From Cotesia glomerata (Eukaryota; Arthropoda; Insecta; Hymenoptera; Braconidae): a DNA stretch of 64,000 nt. A program made the translations under genes and the position numbers. The stretch is taken from the NCBI RefSeq assembly GCF_020080835.1, contig NC_058165.1, positions 4,315,771 through 4,379,770 on the forward strand, given 5' to 3'. Positions 46,193 through 57,826 of the stretch are shown here, one piece after another; position 1 is the stretch's first letter; each line of letters begins with the position of its first letter. The notes under the pieces were generated by a model that was given only the letters and a program-made list of their open reading frames with translations, made no database searches and was not told the DNA's origin.

Positions 46193-47455
46193 TAATATGG
46201 TGAAGTCACCATCACGTTTTCCGCTTAAAGTCGTAAAAGTAAGACCTATAAGGCAATAGTTCAAACTACGCATAGATTTGTCCGGGTTTCGAAAAATCTA
46301 GAATCGCGATGATGCAAAATACCCTTGAGCTCTCCCTCAATTTTTGAATTAATTTTCCTATGAGTCCCATACAGACGCCGGTGTCGCTAACCATATATAA
46401 ACTGCCCGAAAATCATTTTTCAACAGTTCGATTTAGACCAGGATACCAGGATACCACTGGTTAGCTCCGCGTCAATCGGCTCCGGGCATCAAATTCTTCG
46501 GAAGCACAAAGTACTCCGTGATACACGAGACAGTGCCTTGCTCGTGGTTAGGCTGCACTTAGTAGCACTAACGTGGTAGATTCATCGGCTATTCGATATA
46601 TGCCATAATTATATTCCGTTTGTCTTTATTTTTATTATTTTCCGCCGTTGAGCGTCGATTGTTGATTATTCCGCCGTTGAGCGTTGATTTTTCCGCGAGA
46701 ATCGCGAAGTATATTGTTTTCCGCCAAAGAGCGTCGAGTAGTGTTAGGTATTTGCGCTTAAAGTCGCGAAGGTTAATTCATTATTTGAAATTATTCAATT
46801 TCTCCGTGATACACGAGATCCGGTAATTCGGTAGCGAAAATACCTGAGCGTCGATTGAGTGCTAAGTTTTCCGCGTAAAGTCGCGAAGATTAAAATAATA
46901 TCATTATTAGTAAATATTTAATTTCTCCGTGATACACGAGATACGGTATTTCGATAGTGAAACTACCCATAGAAGGTGAAAGAGCCCATTAAATTTGAGC
47001 CTCTCTACAGACTTCCAGGGTAAGCCCAAAACATTATCTACTTTTAAGACATTATTATTTTTGCAACATTTGTGTTCCTTTTTTTATCTCTATCTTTATT
47101 AACCTTTTTATAAACCCAAATTTGTAACACGTTCACTTGTTTTTCTCAATAAATTCAAACAAATAAACAAGTTGATGCTTTCATTTTTACTTTTAAAATA
47201 AAATAAGATCTCCATTACAAAGTAAAGTCACAACTAAGCAATAGAATAGGTTACTCGTGACCGAAGTCAGCAGGATCCATCATCCTTACTCTCTCTCTAA
47301 GTTAACACTTAGAGATAACGTTCGAGCTTGTGTACCGCTCCACACTCCAACGCAATTTTTAATTTAGCTCCCGAACGGACAAAGTGACAACGTTCGGATA
47401 TTTGAGATTTCTATTTCATATTCCTTGCGCCCATCACTCACTCCGTTCGTGACAA
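46193..47455 (+). mobile_element. Possible solo LTR or LTR-like unit
   Basis: The borders TGTAATATGG and CGTTCGTGACA have the TG...CA form of LTRs. Inside, CTCCGTGATACACGAGA occurs three times (about 46521, 46803, 46926), with CCGCGTAAAGTCGCGAAG-like and GAGCGTCGA phrases between. A poly(A) signal AATAAA is near 47148. The flanks share only three or four bases, so a target duplication is not proven. No gag or pol is adjacent. It could instead be an untranslated gene region. Confidence 0.3.
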
Positions 47456-47618
47456 TTTCAATGACATTGTTTTTTCTTTTTTATAATTTATCAAACTATT
47501 CAAGCAATATCAACCACAGAACTTTTTTTGACCAATCAAATTTACGATTCCCCTGTTAGTTGTCGAAAAAAATCAACTAAAGTGTTTTTTTTACATAACT
47601 TCAAAATTTCGCGTCAAA

Positions 47619-48444
47619 TTGTTTCTTAAAAGTCGAGTAAACTCATTGCGATCAACTAAAACTAGTACATCGTCCATCTCGAGCTTCAAATCAACTTGCT
47701 CCTCGACGTCTACTGCATCACCTACCGAGAACACTTTAAAATCTCATCGGTCTCCGATAACGCCAAATCTTCTGTTGACTCCTAGTCAAGACTCAGTATT
47801 TTCGTCACCCTCAACTTCGTCTGCAATGTCGCTCTTACCTTATATACGTGACTGGCTGGTCAGAAAAATCCTTGGATGACAAAATGACGGCTCTGATGGA
47901 GCAACTTTTAACATCCGAACAATCTATGAAAAAGAAGTTTGAAGAATTAAATACTCAATTTGAGGAATTTAAAATTGAACAGTCCAACACTGCCGAAAAG
48001 CTAAATAAAATTACGACGAATGTACAGGGAAATGCTGATGCCATCTTTAAGATTGATAGAGAATTCACCGAACTTAAAACTCAGGTGGCAGCTGACAAAG
48101 AATCAATTTATAATAAGCTATCTGATCTTAAAAAATCTAATCCTGAAGCGTGCTCCAGTTCATCTACCATCTTATCAGCGACTCAAAACACAGCTGAGTT
48201 GGTTATTTCAGGCATCCCAGACCCTGTCATTAATAAATTGTCTCCATCTGGTATTTCGACTGCTGTAATTAACTATTTTAGTCTACCTAGTTTAGCAAGT
48301 GATGCCCTGGCCACTCGAAAATTTGAGAGCAAGGTGAAGCGAAACACAATCAATCCTGGAAATCAACAAACACCTACTATGCACTCGTTTCTTGTTTCTT
48401 TGAAATCGTCCCAAGTAAGAAACTTCATAGTAGACCCACTATAA
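47619..48444 (+). pseudogene. LINE ORF1 remnant, frameshifted and 3' truncated
   Basis: The first frame (47619-47879) is Ser/Thr/Pro-rich, like the N-terminus of LINE ORF1 proteins. The second (47848-48444) gives a coiled coil at about residues 10-85 (KKKFEELNTQFEEFKIEQ and onward), then ELVISGIPD near 116-124 and a SFLVSLKSSQVRNFI end. A coiled coil followed by an ELVI.GIP module is the plan of ORF1 proteins of CR1/Jockey-type LINEs and of the related FP25-like domain. The two frames overlap, pointing to one frameshift near 47850-47880. At 48444 the sequence changes abruptly into a palindromic Helitron unit. No reverse transcriptase frame follows. Confidence 0.6.
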
Positions 48445-48446
48445 TA

Positions 48447-48590
48447 GACCCACATGCATTTTGATATATTTTTTATATATACATATTTATAATATATATG
48501 AATATACAAAATATATGAAAAATTGATGTGGGTACTCAAATGAAAGGTCTCGATGAGTGTAATATCGGGGTGAGCTTATATCTTTTCATA
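48447..48590. repeat. Single palindromic Helitron-type unit, left arm shortened
   Basis: Starts at GACCCACATGCATTTTGATA and ends GTGAGCTTATATCTTT. It joins the LINE ORF1 remnant without spacer. TAGACCCA occurs twice at the junction. Confidence 0.6.
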
Positions 48591-49040
48591 TAACCTGCAT
48601 TGAAAATGCGAGTTTCAATGCCTGTTGAGCCAACCGAAACTAGACAATTTCAGACCAATGCGACTGTTGTCGGGCAGGAATCAATCATTTCTTCCCGGCG
48701 GACAGAAAATGACGATTTTCTGCCCGCGAGATGAAGTTGCAGCTTTATTTTTAATCCTATCAGAGTACCTTTTATTTATTTTATACCTTTATAATTGTCA
48801 TTCTAACCGTTAACCGTACTGACATATTATAATTCTGTTACTAAGCATAAATAAGAATGACAAAAGAAAACTATTCAATTTACAAATAATATTTATTAAA
48901 AAATAAGCCATTACTTTCTATTTTATTATAAGTTTTATAATAAAATGGTATTTTTGCTATTAGTCTGAAACTATCGAGTTCTGGTTGGCTCCAGACATTG
49001 AAACTAGCATTTTTAATGTAACTTATATGAAAAATATAAT
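48591..49040. repeat. Large imperfect foldback
   Basis: CATATAACCTGCATTGAAAATG near 48596 and CATTTTTAATGTAACTTATATG near 49010-49032 are inverted relatives, as are AGTTTCAATGCCTG and CAGACATTGAAACT. A GC-rich hairpin with GGGCAGGAATC / GATTTTCTGCCCGC lies inside (about 48672-48730). Confidence 0.45.
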
Positions 49041-49152
49041 GTGTGACGCGGGATGAAACACGATTTCAGACCGAGTGATGCCAGCCCTCGCTTCGCTCGG
49101 GCAGGCAACTTCACTCTGATCTGAAATCGTTTTGTTTCATCCCTAGTCACAC
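49041..49152. mobile_element. Hairpin element GTGTGAC(G/T)
   Basis: The arms GTGTGACGCGGGATGAAAC and GTTTCATCCCTAGTCACAC enclose CGATTTCAGA / TCTGAAATCG and a tip CCCTCGCTTCGCTCGGGC. Same architecture as the hairpin at 44724-44859. Confidence 0.75.
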
Positions 49153-50224
49153 AATATACAATTTTTTTTCTTAATAGTTTTATGAACGTGGACTTGGCGT
49201 GGTTTTTTTTACAGTGAAACTGTTTTTGTTCGGATTTTAGTATTTTTTGTAATTATAATAAAAATTTACAATTGGTACCAACTTAAATCTCGCGTTAGCT
49301 GCATTTTTTATAGCAAACTATCCCCTTGAAGCTACAATTTATGTAAAAACAATTTCAGCGCACCCTGGCGGATGTAGATGCAAGCTATGAAATGTATTTT
49401 TTTTTAACTGTAGTTTCCCATCTATTGGAAGATTACCATGCATTCTCGAATTATTTAGTCTGTGGCATGTCACTTTTTACATCGAAAAAAAGTCAGGATC
49501 GAAATTTTTGAGCTTACTATAGTTTGTGTTAATAAAATTTAATAATTTCAAGTAGATTAATTGTTATAATTGAATATAATTAATTAATATCAAAAAAATA
49601 AAGCATGAATTACTGTTATAATATAAAATTTAGGAACAAGAAGTACCGTAGAATTAATAAAATTTTGCAACCTCAAAATACCGTTCTGCTTACAGTAAAC
49701 ACAGTCAGTGGTCTGGCGCTCCATTTACAACGGATTTGAACGGAACTTGGCGCCAGATTCTACCGAATCTGTGGATATATTTGAGCGATAGAGTTGCGTA
49801 AAATAAATAGTTTCTTCATGGTAAAGATATGGTTTATTTGTGGTAAATAAATCATAGTTGACGGCAATAATGAACTTTTAAAATTTATTGTAACATTAAA
49901 GTTAGCTGTCACTTGACCAATTTTTAATTTTATTTAACAAATAAATTAATTCTAAAAAATTATTTTTTAGAAATTGCATTTTTAATTTTTTAAAATTTCT
50001 ACATGTCAATTTTTTTTTCTGATTTTTTTTTTTGCCATAATTTATTTGTTAAAAAAAGTTCTAAAAATTATTAAATATCTGCTAAATTAATTGTATCAAT
50101 TGTCAGAAATTATAATGGCTTTAAAATGAAAAAAAAAAAATTATTTTCTATTCTTCTAGTTGAATAATGAAATATTTAAATAAATTGATTTATTTGAGAC
50201 AAATAATTTTTTTCTTCTGTGTAT
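49153..50224. other. Intergenic, no gene seen
   Basis: AT-rich. A phrase near 49180-49240 (ACGTGGACTTGGCG, CAGTGAAACTGTTTTTGTTCGG) is the inverse of 38725-38775, so a diverged dispersed repeat is present. Confidence 0.45.
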
Positions 50225-51705
50225 CAGACTTTTGAGCTCGAAGAGCTCAAAAGTATAGAAGAGTTATCCCTTTGAGCTCGGAGAGCTCAAAATAACATAT
50301 AAATCGTACATTTGAGCTCGAAGAGCTCAAAATCGCCATAAGTACAATTTTAAGCGCTTAGATACCCGTGCAAAAAATTCTGAATCAAAATGAATTTAAG
50401 ATTGAAATTAATATTTTGATACAAATATGAATTAGTTTTGAGATCAATCCAAATTTGAAATTAATTTATAGATAGAAATTAACACGCCTGTAGAACTTTC
50501 GATCCTGCTTCAGAATTTTAATAAAGACTTAAGAATATTTAGGATAAATTTTATGTATAAAATTTGTATACAAATCAATTTCAAATTTGGATTAATTTAT
50601 TTATTTTATTTTATTTTATTTATGATTTAATGCCAAGGCAATGGCCAAATGGCAAAGTATACATTTCAATTTTATTAAAGTACACGTAATGAGCAATAAA
50701 GAAAAATGAAAACTTTAGTATGTAATATACTCAACAAATCTTTACAAGAATAATTTATGTAGATAGACGAAATAATTTAATTTGTATATATGATTAATTT
50801 GTTGTTTAAGACTGATAGCAGGTAGATTTCTTGATAGCAAACACAAAAGAAAATAGTTTTTTAGTAAGTAAGTTGATCCAAAAATTAAACTGAGTTAGGT
50901 AATTTGTGAGACGTTCATGGTTGGCCTTCTCGTTCCTTGTGAAGAAAAAATTCATAGGAACTGGTCTTGAAAGTATCAAGACTCAGTAAGTTAGTTATTT
51001 CAATTGGTAATTCCCTCCAAAGTCGGATAGCGGATACCACAAAAGAGTGTTCATAGACTAAGCTGGTGAAGTTTGGGATTTTGAAATTATTGTTATATTT
51101 GGCGGCTATTCTTTCAGATCTTCTGATATCTGGTGGTTCATCCACAAAGAGATTTCTTAAGTATTTAGGTGCACAAGTTTTGAGGAGTTTATATAAAAAA
51201 CAAGCCAGATAGTAACGTCTTTTAGATTTGATCGTTAACCAATTTAGTGATTGTCTATATGGAGTAATATGCTCGTCACGCCTTAAGTTGTAGATAAATC
51301 TGATAGAGTTATTTGTAAGACGTTGTAATTTATAATCTAGCTTTTTTGATGAATCAATTAGAACTAAAGAACAGTAATCAATGATTGGATTTATGGTTGC
51401 TGTAATGAGAAGTTTGCGCGTAGAAGTTGAGAGAATATTCTTTCTGTGTTTGAGACAGTTTAGTGTGGCATAGACCTTCCTTGTAATATGAGCTACATGA
51501 ACATCCCAAGAGAGATTATTAGTCAGGTGAATTCCAAGATGTTTTGTTGTGTTCACATAGGGTATAATGTTGCCATCAATAATAATTTGAGGGAGGTTGC
51601 AGCTGTCAAGAAGTCTGAGTTAATCTCAAAACTAATTCATATTTGTGTCAAAAATTAGCGGGAAATTGCAGGTGTGGCCTTTCGGGTCAACCGTTTTCCT
51701 ATTTT
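50225..51705 (+). mobile_element. AACTTCCCGC-family 3' part, interrupted by a LINE-bearing insertion
   Basis: 50225-50360 has three GAGCTC palindromes as at 7888-7985. 51646-51705 resumes with ATTAGCGGGAAATTGCAG and GGTCAACCGTTTTCC. The 1.28 kb between starts CCGTGCAAAAAATTCTGAATC and contains an AT-rich segment and the LINE fragment. ACAAATATGAATTAGTTTTGAG near 50422 recurs inverted at about 51625-51645. Confidence 0.55.
50600..51613 (-). pseudogene. Jockey/CR1-group LINE, reverse transcriptase C-terminal third
   Basis: The minus-strand frame is open from about 51613 to 50915 (about 230 codons). Read from its upstream end it has NLPQIIIDGN, then KHLGIHLTNNLSWDVHV, the classic start of the RT thumb in LINEs. 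It continues with NPIIDYC, RRDEHITPYRQSLNWL and SFVVSAIRLWRELPIEI, the conserved C-terminal pattern. The palm with the YxDD motif and the endonuclease are missing, so this is a 5'-truncated copy. The 3' UTR ends with TGCCATTTGGCCATTGCC and a tail of AATAA-type repeats (about 50600-50628). The family is the same as at 57911-58580. The coding part is undamaged, suggesting a fairly recent insertion. Confidence 0.75.
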
Positions 51706-52636
51706 TTTTTATTTTATATTGTTTAATTTATTAATTTCTTGTAAAAACTTTATTGTCATATACATAACTTTGTTGTACGCTGAGGAAAAAATTTTTTTTT
51801 TAAAGAAAATGAGCAATTTTGTAATAATAAATTAATTTGTTAATAATTTATTTTCTTAGCTGAAGAAATAAAAATCTCTTAGTAACTTTCTTGTAGAAAT
51901 AATTTTTCTTTATTTGAAAATAAAATTTATAAATTACACATCACAATTTATTAATAAAAAAAACTGTACTTTTACTTGCGACCTATGCAAAAATTTCGCA
52001 AATTATAGTGATAAAATACAACTGTTAAAAAATAATCTTTCATTAATAAATAATTGCATTTATTTATTTCCAAATTTTTCATTTTGAAAATATCATCTTC
52101 AATAAAATTAATTTTGTGTCTATTTAAATTTCTAAATGACAAGAAATTGTCTGTTATTAAATTTTTTACCAAAATTTTTTGTATTCTTCATTTTTTCTTC
52201 AATTGAAATAAATAATAATGTACAATTTCCCATAAAAAATTATTTTATAAAATAAATTTCAAACAAAAAACTAAATATTCCTCAACCTATAATTATAACC
52301 ATAACAATAATCACAAAAAAAAATTTTACGAATTTAGGACACGATAAAAAGAACAAAACTGACGTAATGTAAAATCACCATTGACGTCATTCACTTTCTT
52401 ATAATGATGAATCCGGAGGTTGTTGAAAAATAGAATACATAGGTGGGCAACTTTCGCTTTTATGACTTCATTTGTTGATTAACCCGCATTGAATGTTAAT
52501 AACTAAAACGAAAGCAATCACGTCTTCCGATAATGATTTTTTAATATTAATCACCTGCATTAAAGTAAATAATTCACCTGTTACAATATATTAGTTGCAG
52601 ATCATAACGGAGCTAATATGAAGACATCCAAGAATT
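51706..52636. other. Intergenic, no gene supported
   Basis: 51855-51900 is a single arm of the hairpin MITE seen at 37863. The rest is AT-rich and single-copy in this window. Confidence 0.4.
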
Positions 52637-52727
52637 CTATATATATCAAACGCGCGTGAATTAGAGCATTAAAGTTCCAATAAAAATTATTTCTTTTGAA
52701 TTTATTGTTTTATATTAGATTGATCAT

Positions 52728-53145
52728 GATCGGTCTACAAATTACAATCTTTTTTGTTTTAAGCCTCAACAATATAAATTCTATAAGAGTTTTCACGATA
52801 ACTATTTTCATTGTTATGTTAAAAATAATATAATTCAACGTAACGAGAACAAAAGAAATTTTTTAACATTAGAATTTAAACTCTATAAAAGTGCGTATTA
52901 AGTATAGTATTTTTTTTTTTTTTATTTACTCAGTTGGAAATAAAAATTCTGGTGTAAAATGTTGGACGGAAGAAAAAGAGGAACAAAGGCTTCAAGATCC
53001 GTGTGAAAGCCGGAGACATGAATGGTCTCTGACGTCAAACCATCTAAGCGGAGAAAAATTGCGCAATTTCACCATTCAATATTATTCACTGAAATTTCCA
53101 CAACATTATTTTTATTTTCTCCCGAAAATTAATGTGCATAAATAA
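52728..53145 (+). other. Possible small secreted protein gene, unresolved
   Basis: A TATATATA stretch near 52640 precedes an ATG at 52728, which opens a signal-peptide-like frame (MIGLQITIFFVLSLNN). Its stop follows within 40 codons. Further on, a T-rich tract ending CTCAG (about 52932) precedes a 68-codon open stretch with two Cys and many charged residues (from GNKNSGVKCWTEEKE), closed by a stop overlapping AATAAA at 53140. The two parts do not join in phase with any clear donor. It may be a decayed gene, a gene whose first exon I have missed, or chance. Confidence 0.2.
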
Positions 53146-53682
53146 AAAAAATTATACTAATCATAAAATAGCTTGTTTTATCTTATGACTTGTGACGCAC
53201 TTTCGAGAGTTTAGAAATTTTTATTTAAATTAATTAGTTCTGTTACTAATTTTTATAATCGATAATTAGACGAGTTTATATATTATTACATCCATTCATT
53301 TGTGTTTAGAACCGTCAATGGAGTTAATGTCTTTAACTTTCAATTTAATAACGGACCTTTATAGTTGTTGGTCTTTTCTTTTATAGAATAATTCGAACGT
53401 AAAATCAATCAATAAACTTATGAATTAAACCATTGGAATTTATAAAAGTAAAAATTGTTACAAATTTTTTATTCTACAGTAAAATATTATAGTGTTTTTT
53501 ATTTTGTTATAACTTTCTTTGGTATTTAAAAATAATAATAAATATTGATAATAAAAATCCACAATTTAAAAAAGTTTGAAGTATTCTCGAAGAAAAAAAA
53601 ATTTATTCATAAGTAGATGTAATTTCTTAAAGTGCAATTACTAATATTTGAGGAATAGAAATTTAAGTTAAGCAATAGTATA
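53146..53682. other. Intergenic, no gene seen
   Basis: AT-rich, no repeat match in the window. Confidence 0.5.
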
Positions 53683-53869
53683 CTAGTAACCTCGCAGTCA
53701 CTGCGTGACTGCCATTTGTGGACTATAAATAAATAAAATTTTGCTTTATTAAATAATTACTTTTATTAAATTGCACTGTACTTTCTTAAATATTGGCGAT
53801 TTTAAAGATATAAGCTCATCTCGATGTTACACTCATCAAGAGCTTTCATTTGAGTACCCACATGCATTT

Positions 53870-53914
<45 letters not shown>

Positions 53915-54997
53915 GTATAAATATATGAAAAATTGATGTGGATACTCAAATGAAAGGTCTCGATGAGTGTAAGATCGGGATGAGCTTATATCTTTAAAAA
54001 TGTCAATAGTTCATAAGATATTTGTTAAATTGCACTGTAATTTCTTAACTATTGACGTTTTTAAAGATATAAGCTCATCCCGATGTTACACTCATCAAGA
54101 GCTTTCATTTGAGTACCCACATGTATTTTGATATATTTTTCATATATACATATATATAATATATATAAATATATGAAAAATTGATGTGGATACTCAAATG
54201 AAAGGTCTCAATAAGTGTAATGTCGGGGTGAGCTTATATCTTTAAAGATGTTGATAGTTCACAAGATATTTGTTAAATTGCACTGTAATTTCTTAACTAT
54301 TGACGTTTTTAAAGATATAAGCTCATCCCGATGTTACACTCATCAAGAGCTTTCATTTGAGTACCCACATGTATTTTGATATATTTTTCATATATACATA
54401 TATATAATATATATAAATATATGAAAAATAGATGTGGATACTCAAATGAAAGGTCTCGATAAGTGTAATCTCGGAGTGGGCTTATATCTTGAAAGGTGTT
54501 GATAGTTCACAAGATATTTGTTAAATTGCACTGTACTTTCTTAACTATTTACGTTTTCAAAGATATAAGCTCATCCTGACGTTACACTCATCAAGAGCTT
54601 TCATTTGAGTACCCACATGCATTTTGATATATTTTTCTTATATACATTTATATAATATATATAAATATATAAAATATATGAAAAATTGATGTGGGTACTC
54701 AAATGAAAGGTCTTGATGAGTGTAATGTCGGGGTGAGCTTATATCTTTAAAAATATCAATAGTTCACAAGATACAAGGTCATTTCTTAATTATGTATCTA
54801 GTGATAGAGTATTCTCGAATGCAGCCTAAATACTTATCATAATAAATTGATTATCGGTGAGAATGATATGAAACCTTGAAAAGGCACAAGTTCAAGTCAA
54901 GACCTTTGCAATGACACTAAGTTTCACTAAAAATCCCGATTTTATCATATGACATTCCTGGTAACAAAACTTTTCTTATTTTCTTAATAATATTGAT
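53683..54997 (-). mobile_element. Non-autonomous Helitron, four palindromic units (copy H3)
   Basis: The best preserved copy. On the minus strand it starts TCAATATTATTAAGAAAATAAG after an A (54997). It ends with a perfect 8-bp hairpin (GCAGTCAC, three-base loop, GTGACTGC at 53694-53712), seven bases, then CTAG (53683-53686) followed by T. Four palindromic units of about 235 bp follow each other with spacers TTGTTAAATTGCACTG. It contains the uninterrupted site (near 54873) that is split by the CCCGAGTAAAAA element in H2. Confidence 0.8.
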
Positions 54998-55658
54998 TTA
55001 CAGCAAGTAAGATGCATGTAAGAGGTATATTATTTGTGTAGTATTTCCTTGAGATTGCATTGCCAAAAAATTTTTTCATACAATACAATCAGCTGTTCCG
55101 ATTTGAAAACTTTAAAAAAAAAATTAAAACTTGAATTAAATAACTTGAGACTTAATTTTCAAGTTTTAAAATTGAAATTTATAAGATTTATAAATTTTTT
55201 ACATTAAATTGACGTGTTCAAAACGTTCGAAGATCTATTAAATAGAAGAAATATGAAATTGATCTATTGAACGGTACTTAAATACTCTATCTGCACTGTT
55301 CTGCAAGTAAAAATGTTAGGCTACTTTACGCCACCTATCGACTAAAATAGAACTATTCACAATAAATAAAATTTTATTTTATTTTAAATTACGAAAATTG
55401 TTAAATAATGTTAAGATTCTGTAAAAAATAATGAAATATTTTTTTCTCTAACTTTGAACGATAAATTTACAGCCTTATTTCCAGTAAAATTTTTCTTGAA
55501 TTTTTTTTTTGTGTCTAATATAAGCCGAAAAAATTAAATACCCATTTGAAGTTTCAAATAATCATAATCAAAATTTCTGTAAATAGCTATTAAGATTCTA
55601 ATGTATTTTTCTTATAGCTTATACCTATTGTTTTCTTTTATATATGTATATTAAAAGG
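54998..55658. other. Intergenic, no gene seen
   Basis: AT-rich. Nothing recognised. Confidence 0.5.
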
Positions 55659-55873
55659 GGTGACACGCGTTAATATCCCCGGACAAAATATCCCCGACAA
55701 AATATCCCCGACAAAATATCCCCGCGTTTTTGTTGGTTTAATTTTGAATAAATACACAAACACATTAAAAAAATAATGTTAAGATTAATTTTCAAATTAT
55801 TATTGATGAATTTTTATATTTTTAAGAATTTTTTCCGGGGATATTTTGTCCGGGGATATTAACGGACGTAACC
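55659..55873. mobile_element. TIR MITE with 9-bp target duplication
   Basis: ATTAAAAGG is present at 55650-55658 and again at 55874-55882. The TIRs are GGTGACACGCGTTAATATCC on the left and, read inverted, GGTTACGTCCGTTAATATCC on the right, continuing with CCGGACAAAATATCCCCG. Next to the left TIR, GACAAAATATCCCC is repeated three times. A 9-bp duplication with TIRs fits Mutator-like elements best. Confidence 0.85.
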
Positions 55874-55882
55874 ATTAAAAGG

Positions 55883-56828
55883 ATACCACCATATATTAGT
55901 GTAAGCTGTTGAGCTTTGTATAAGAAAATAAATAAATAAATAAAAATAATTTTATCATCGATTTAATCAAGCAACCTAATTATTAAAAAAAAAAATTATT
56001 CTTCTCTCAGTGAATTGATTTACGACTTCTGATTCATCGAGAAAATTCTAAAATACTTTCCTTAAAGAATTTTCGACTTTCGCCGATCAACATAAACTAA
56101 AGGTATGATTTCCGTTATATCAACGTTCTCCTTTTTTTAATTTAAGTACAATAATATACTTGATAATTCACCATGCGTTTATAATTTGCAATAATGTCAT
56201 ATGTAGATGTACACTCACATTTTATATGATTAAGATTAAAAAGATTTACAAATTTTTTTTTCTAATATACAGGATTTATAACGGGTATATCTTTATCGTA
56301 AATTGGGTTTGATATTTTTTCAGCGAAAGTCATTTATGATTTAAATAATTGAGAGAGTAAGGAAAATTTTGTGACGAGCATATTATTATTTTTAAAGGAA
56401 TTTTTTTAGTTTAATTTGGTATCATCAGAAAGGTCTTGATAAGAATTAGTGCCGTTTAGTTTTATATATTTTTTAGTATTCAATTTTTTATGTCAAGTTT
56501 TTGGAGGAGTTTTTAATAGTTTGTTGGTTCTATAAATTTGTTCGGTTACATTTGTCCATTAAATTATTTGCAATTGATCCTGTGATAGCACTATTATTTT
56601 TAAAATTTATTTAAAATGTACTCGAAATAAAAAATAAAAAAAACTGATATTAAATAAAATATATAGAATAATTGGTTGTAAAATAAAAATGACGAGTGGG
56701 ACAATGGTAATCGTGGGTTTTTGGTGAAAGCTAAACGACATGGTTCAAGTGAAAGAGGGAAAGGGTAATGTTTAAAACGGAGAAAGATATTAAGAAATAA
56801 GAAAGACGGAATGATCAAGAGGGGAGAG
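55883..56828. other. Intergenic, with a Helitron 5'-end trace
   Basis: AATAATTGAGAGAGTAAGGAAAATTTTG at about 56346-56373 resembles the Helitron 5' region, without the TC start. No gene. Confidence 0.35.
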
Positions 56829-56986
56829 TATATAAGTAGAGTTTCATTTCCTACAAGCTCACAACCACGAGCACAAACTTATTATCAATTGTTAGTTATT
56901 AATTAAATTTATTTAAAAATAAAATTCAAAGTGTCAAAAAATTCGTTTTTCTTTTCCTAATTTATTTTAATAAATTGAAAGTGAGT
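56829..56986 (+). promoter_or_regulatory. Candidate TATA promoter with non-coding first exon
   Basis: TATATAAG at 56829-56836 in a purine-rich context. Transcription would start near 56860. The next 120 bases contain no ATG and end at a strong donor AAA|GTGAGT (56981). This is the shape of an insect 5' UTR exon. No second exon is recognisable to 64000, so the gene may continue outside the window or the unit may be non-coding. Confidence 0.4.
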
Positions 56987-57154
56987 GTGTGCCATTTAGG
57001 ATTAATTATCAGCAATAAAAGGTTTGTGAGCTTATTAAAATTACGTGATGTGACACAAGTGTTCTTTGATAATTGTGCTGCAATTGATATATTTTAAAAT
57101 TAATATACTTGTGATTTTTAATGATATTGAAATGTGTTATTAAAATCATTATAT

Positions 57155-57772
57155 TGCACGCCTCATAAGCGAAGCGTTGAGGTAGTGCTCTACTCTCAAC
57201 ATGCCAAAAAAAGCAGTTTTCTCGAAACTGAAATTGATTTTTTTTTTACTTATATCGCACTTACAGAATAATATGAGTGCACTTATATCAAGTCAAATAA
57301 TCTGTCAGGCACATAAAATATATTTCAATAACAATTATTTTGTTTAACATAGTAAATAACAACATTAAAAATAATCTTTCCTGGACGTCCGTGTGTCTGT
57401 GTTTATGGATCCGTGCATGTGGCAGGAAAATTGCTCGAAAAAATAATCCTACCGGAATAATTTTTTTTTATCATCTAAAGTAATACACTAAGGACTTTCT
57501 CAATTAATATGACTGTTCAATTCACTGACGTTTAATTATTATTTATAAAAAACTAAGATACGACTGTGTATTTGTATATCTATACATAAATTTTATTATA
57601 GTATTTTTTTTTCTCACCTTAGAATTATTGCGCTACTAAACCATAGCAGAGTTTTCTGTTTTTTATATTTTATTTTAATCAATTTTATTGTGGAAAATGG
57701 AATTATAAGACGTACACTTTTAGATTTTCCAAACATTTTAAAAGTTTATCATTGCACGCCTCATAAGCGACG
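57155..57772. repeat. Dispersed repeat with GCACGCCTCATAAGCGA at both ends
   Basis: GCACGCCTCATAAGCGA occurs at 57157 and 57755 in the same orientation. 57630-57740 is the inverse of 26440-26590, and the phrase near 57720 also recurs diverged near 25630 and 59940. No protein can be read. Confidence 0.4.
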
Positions 57773-57826
57773 CGCTTAAAATTTTAAACAATTTTATTTC
57801 TTAGCTGAAGAAATAAAAAATAATTG

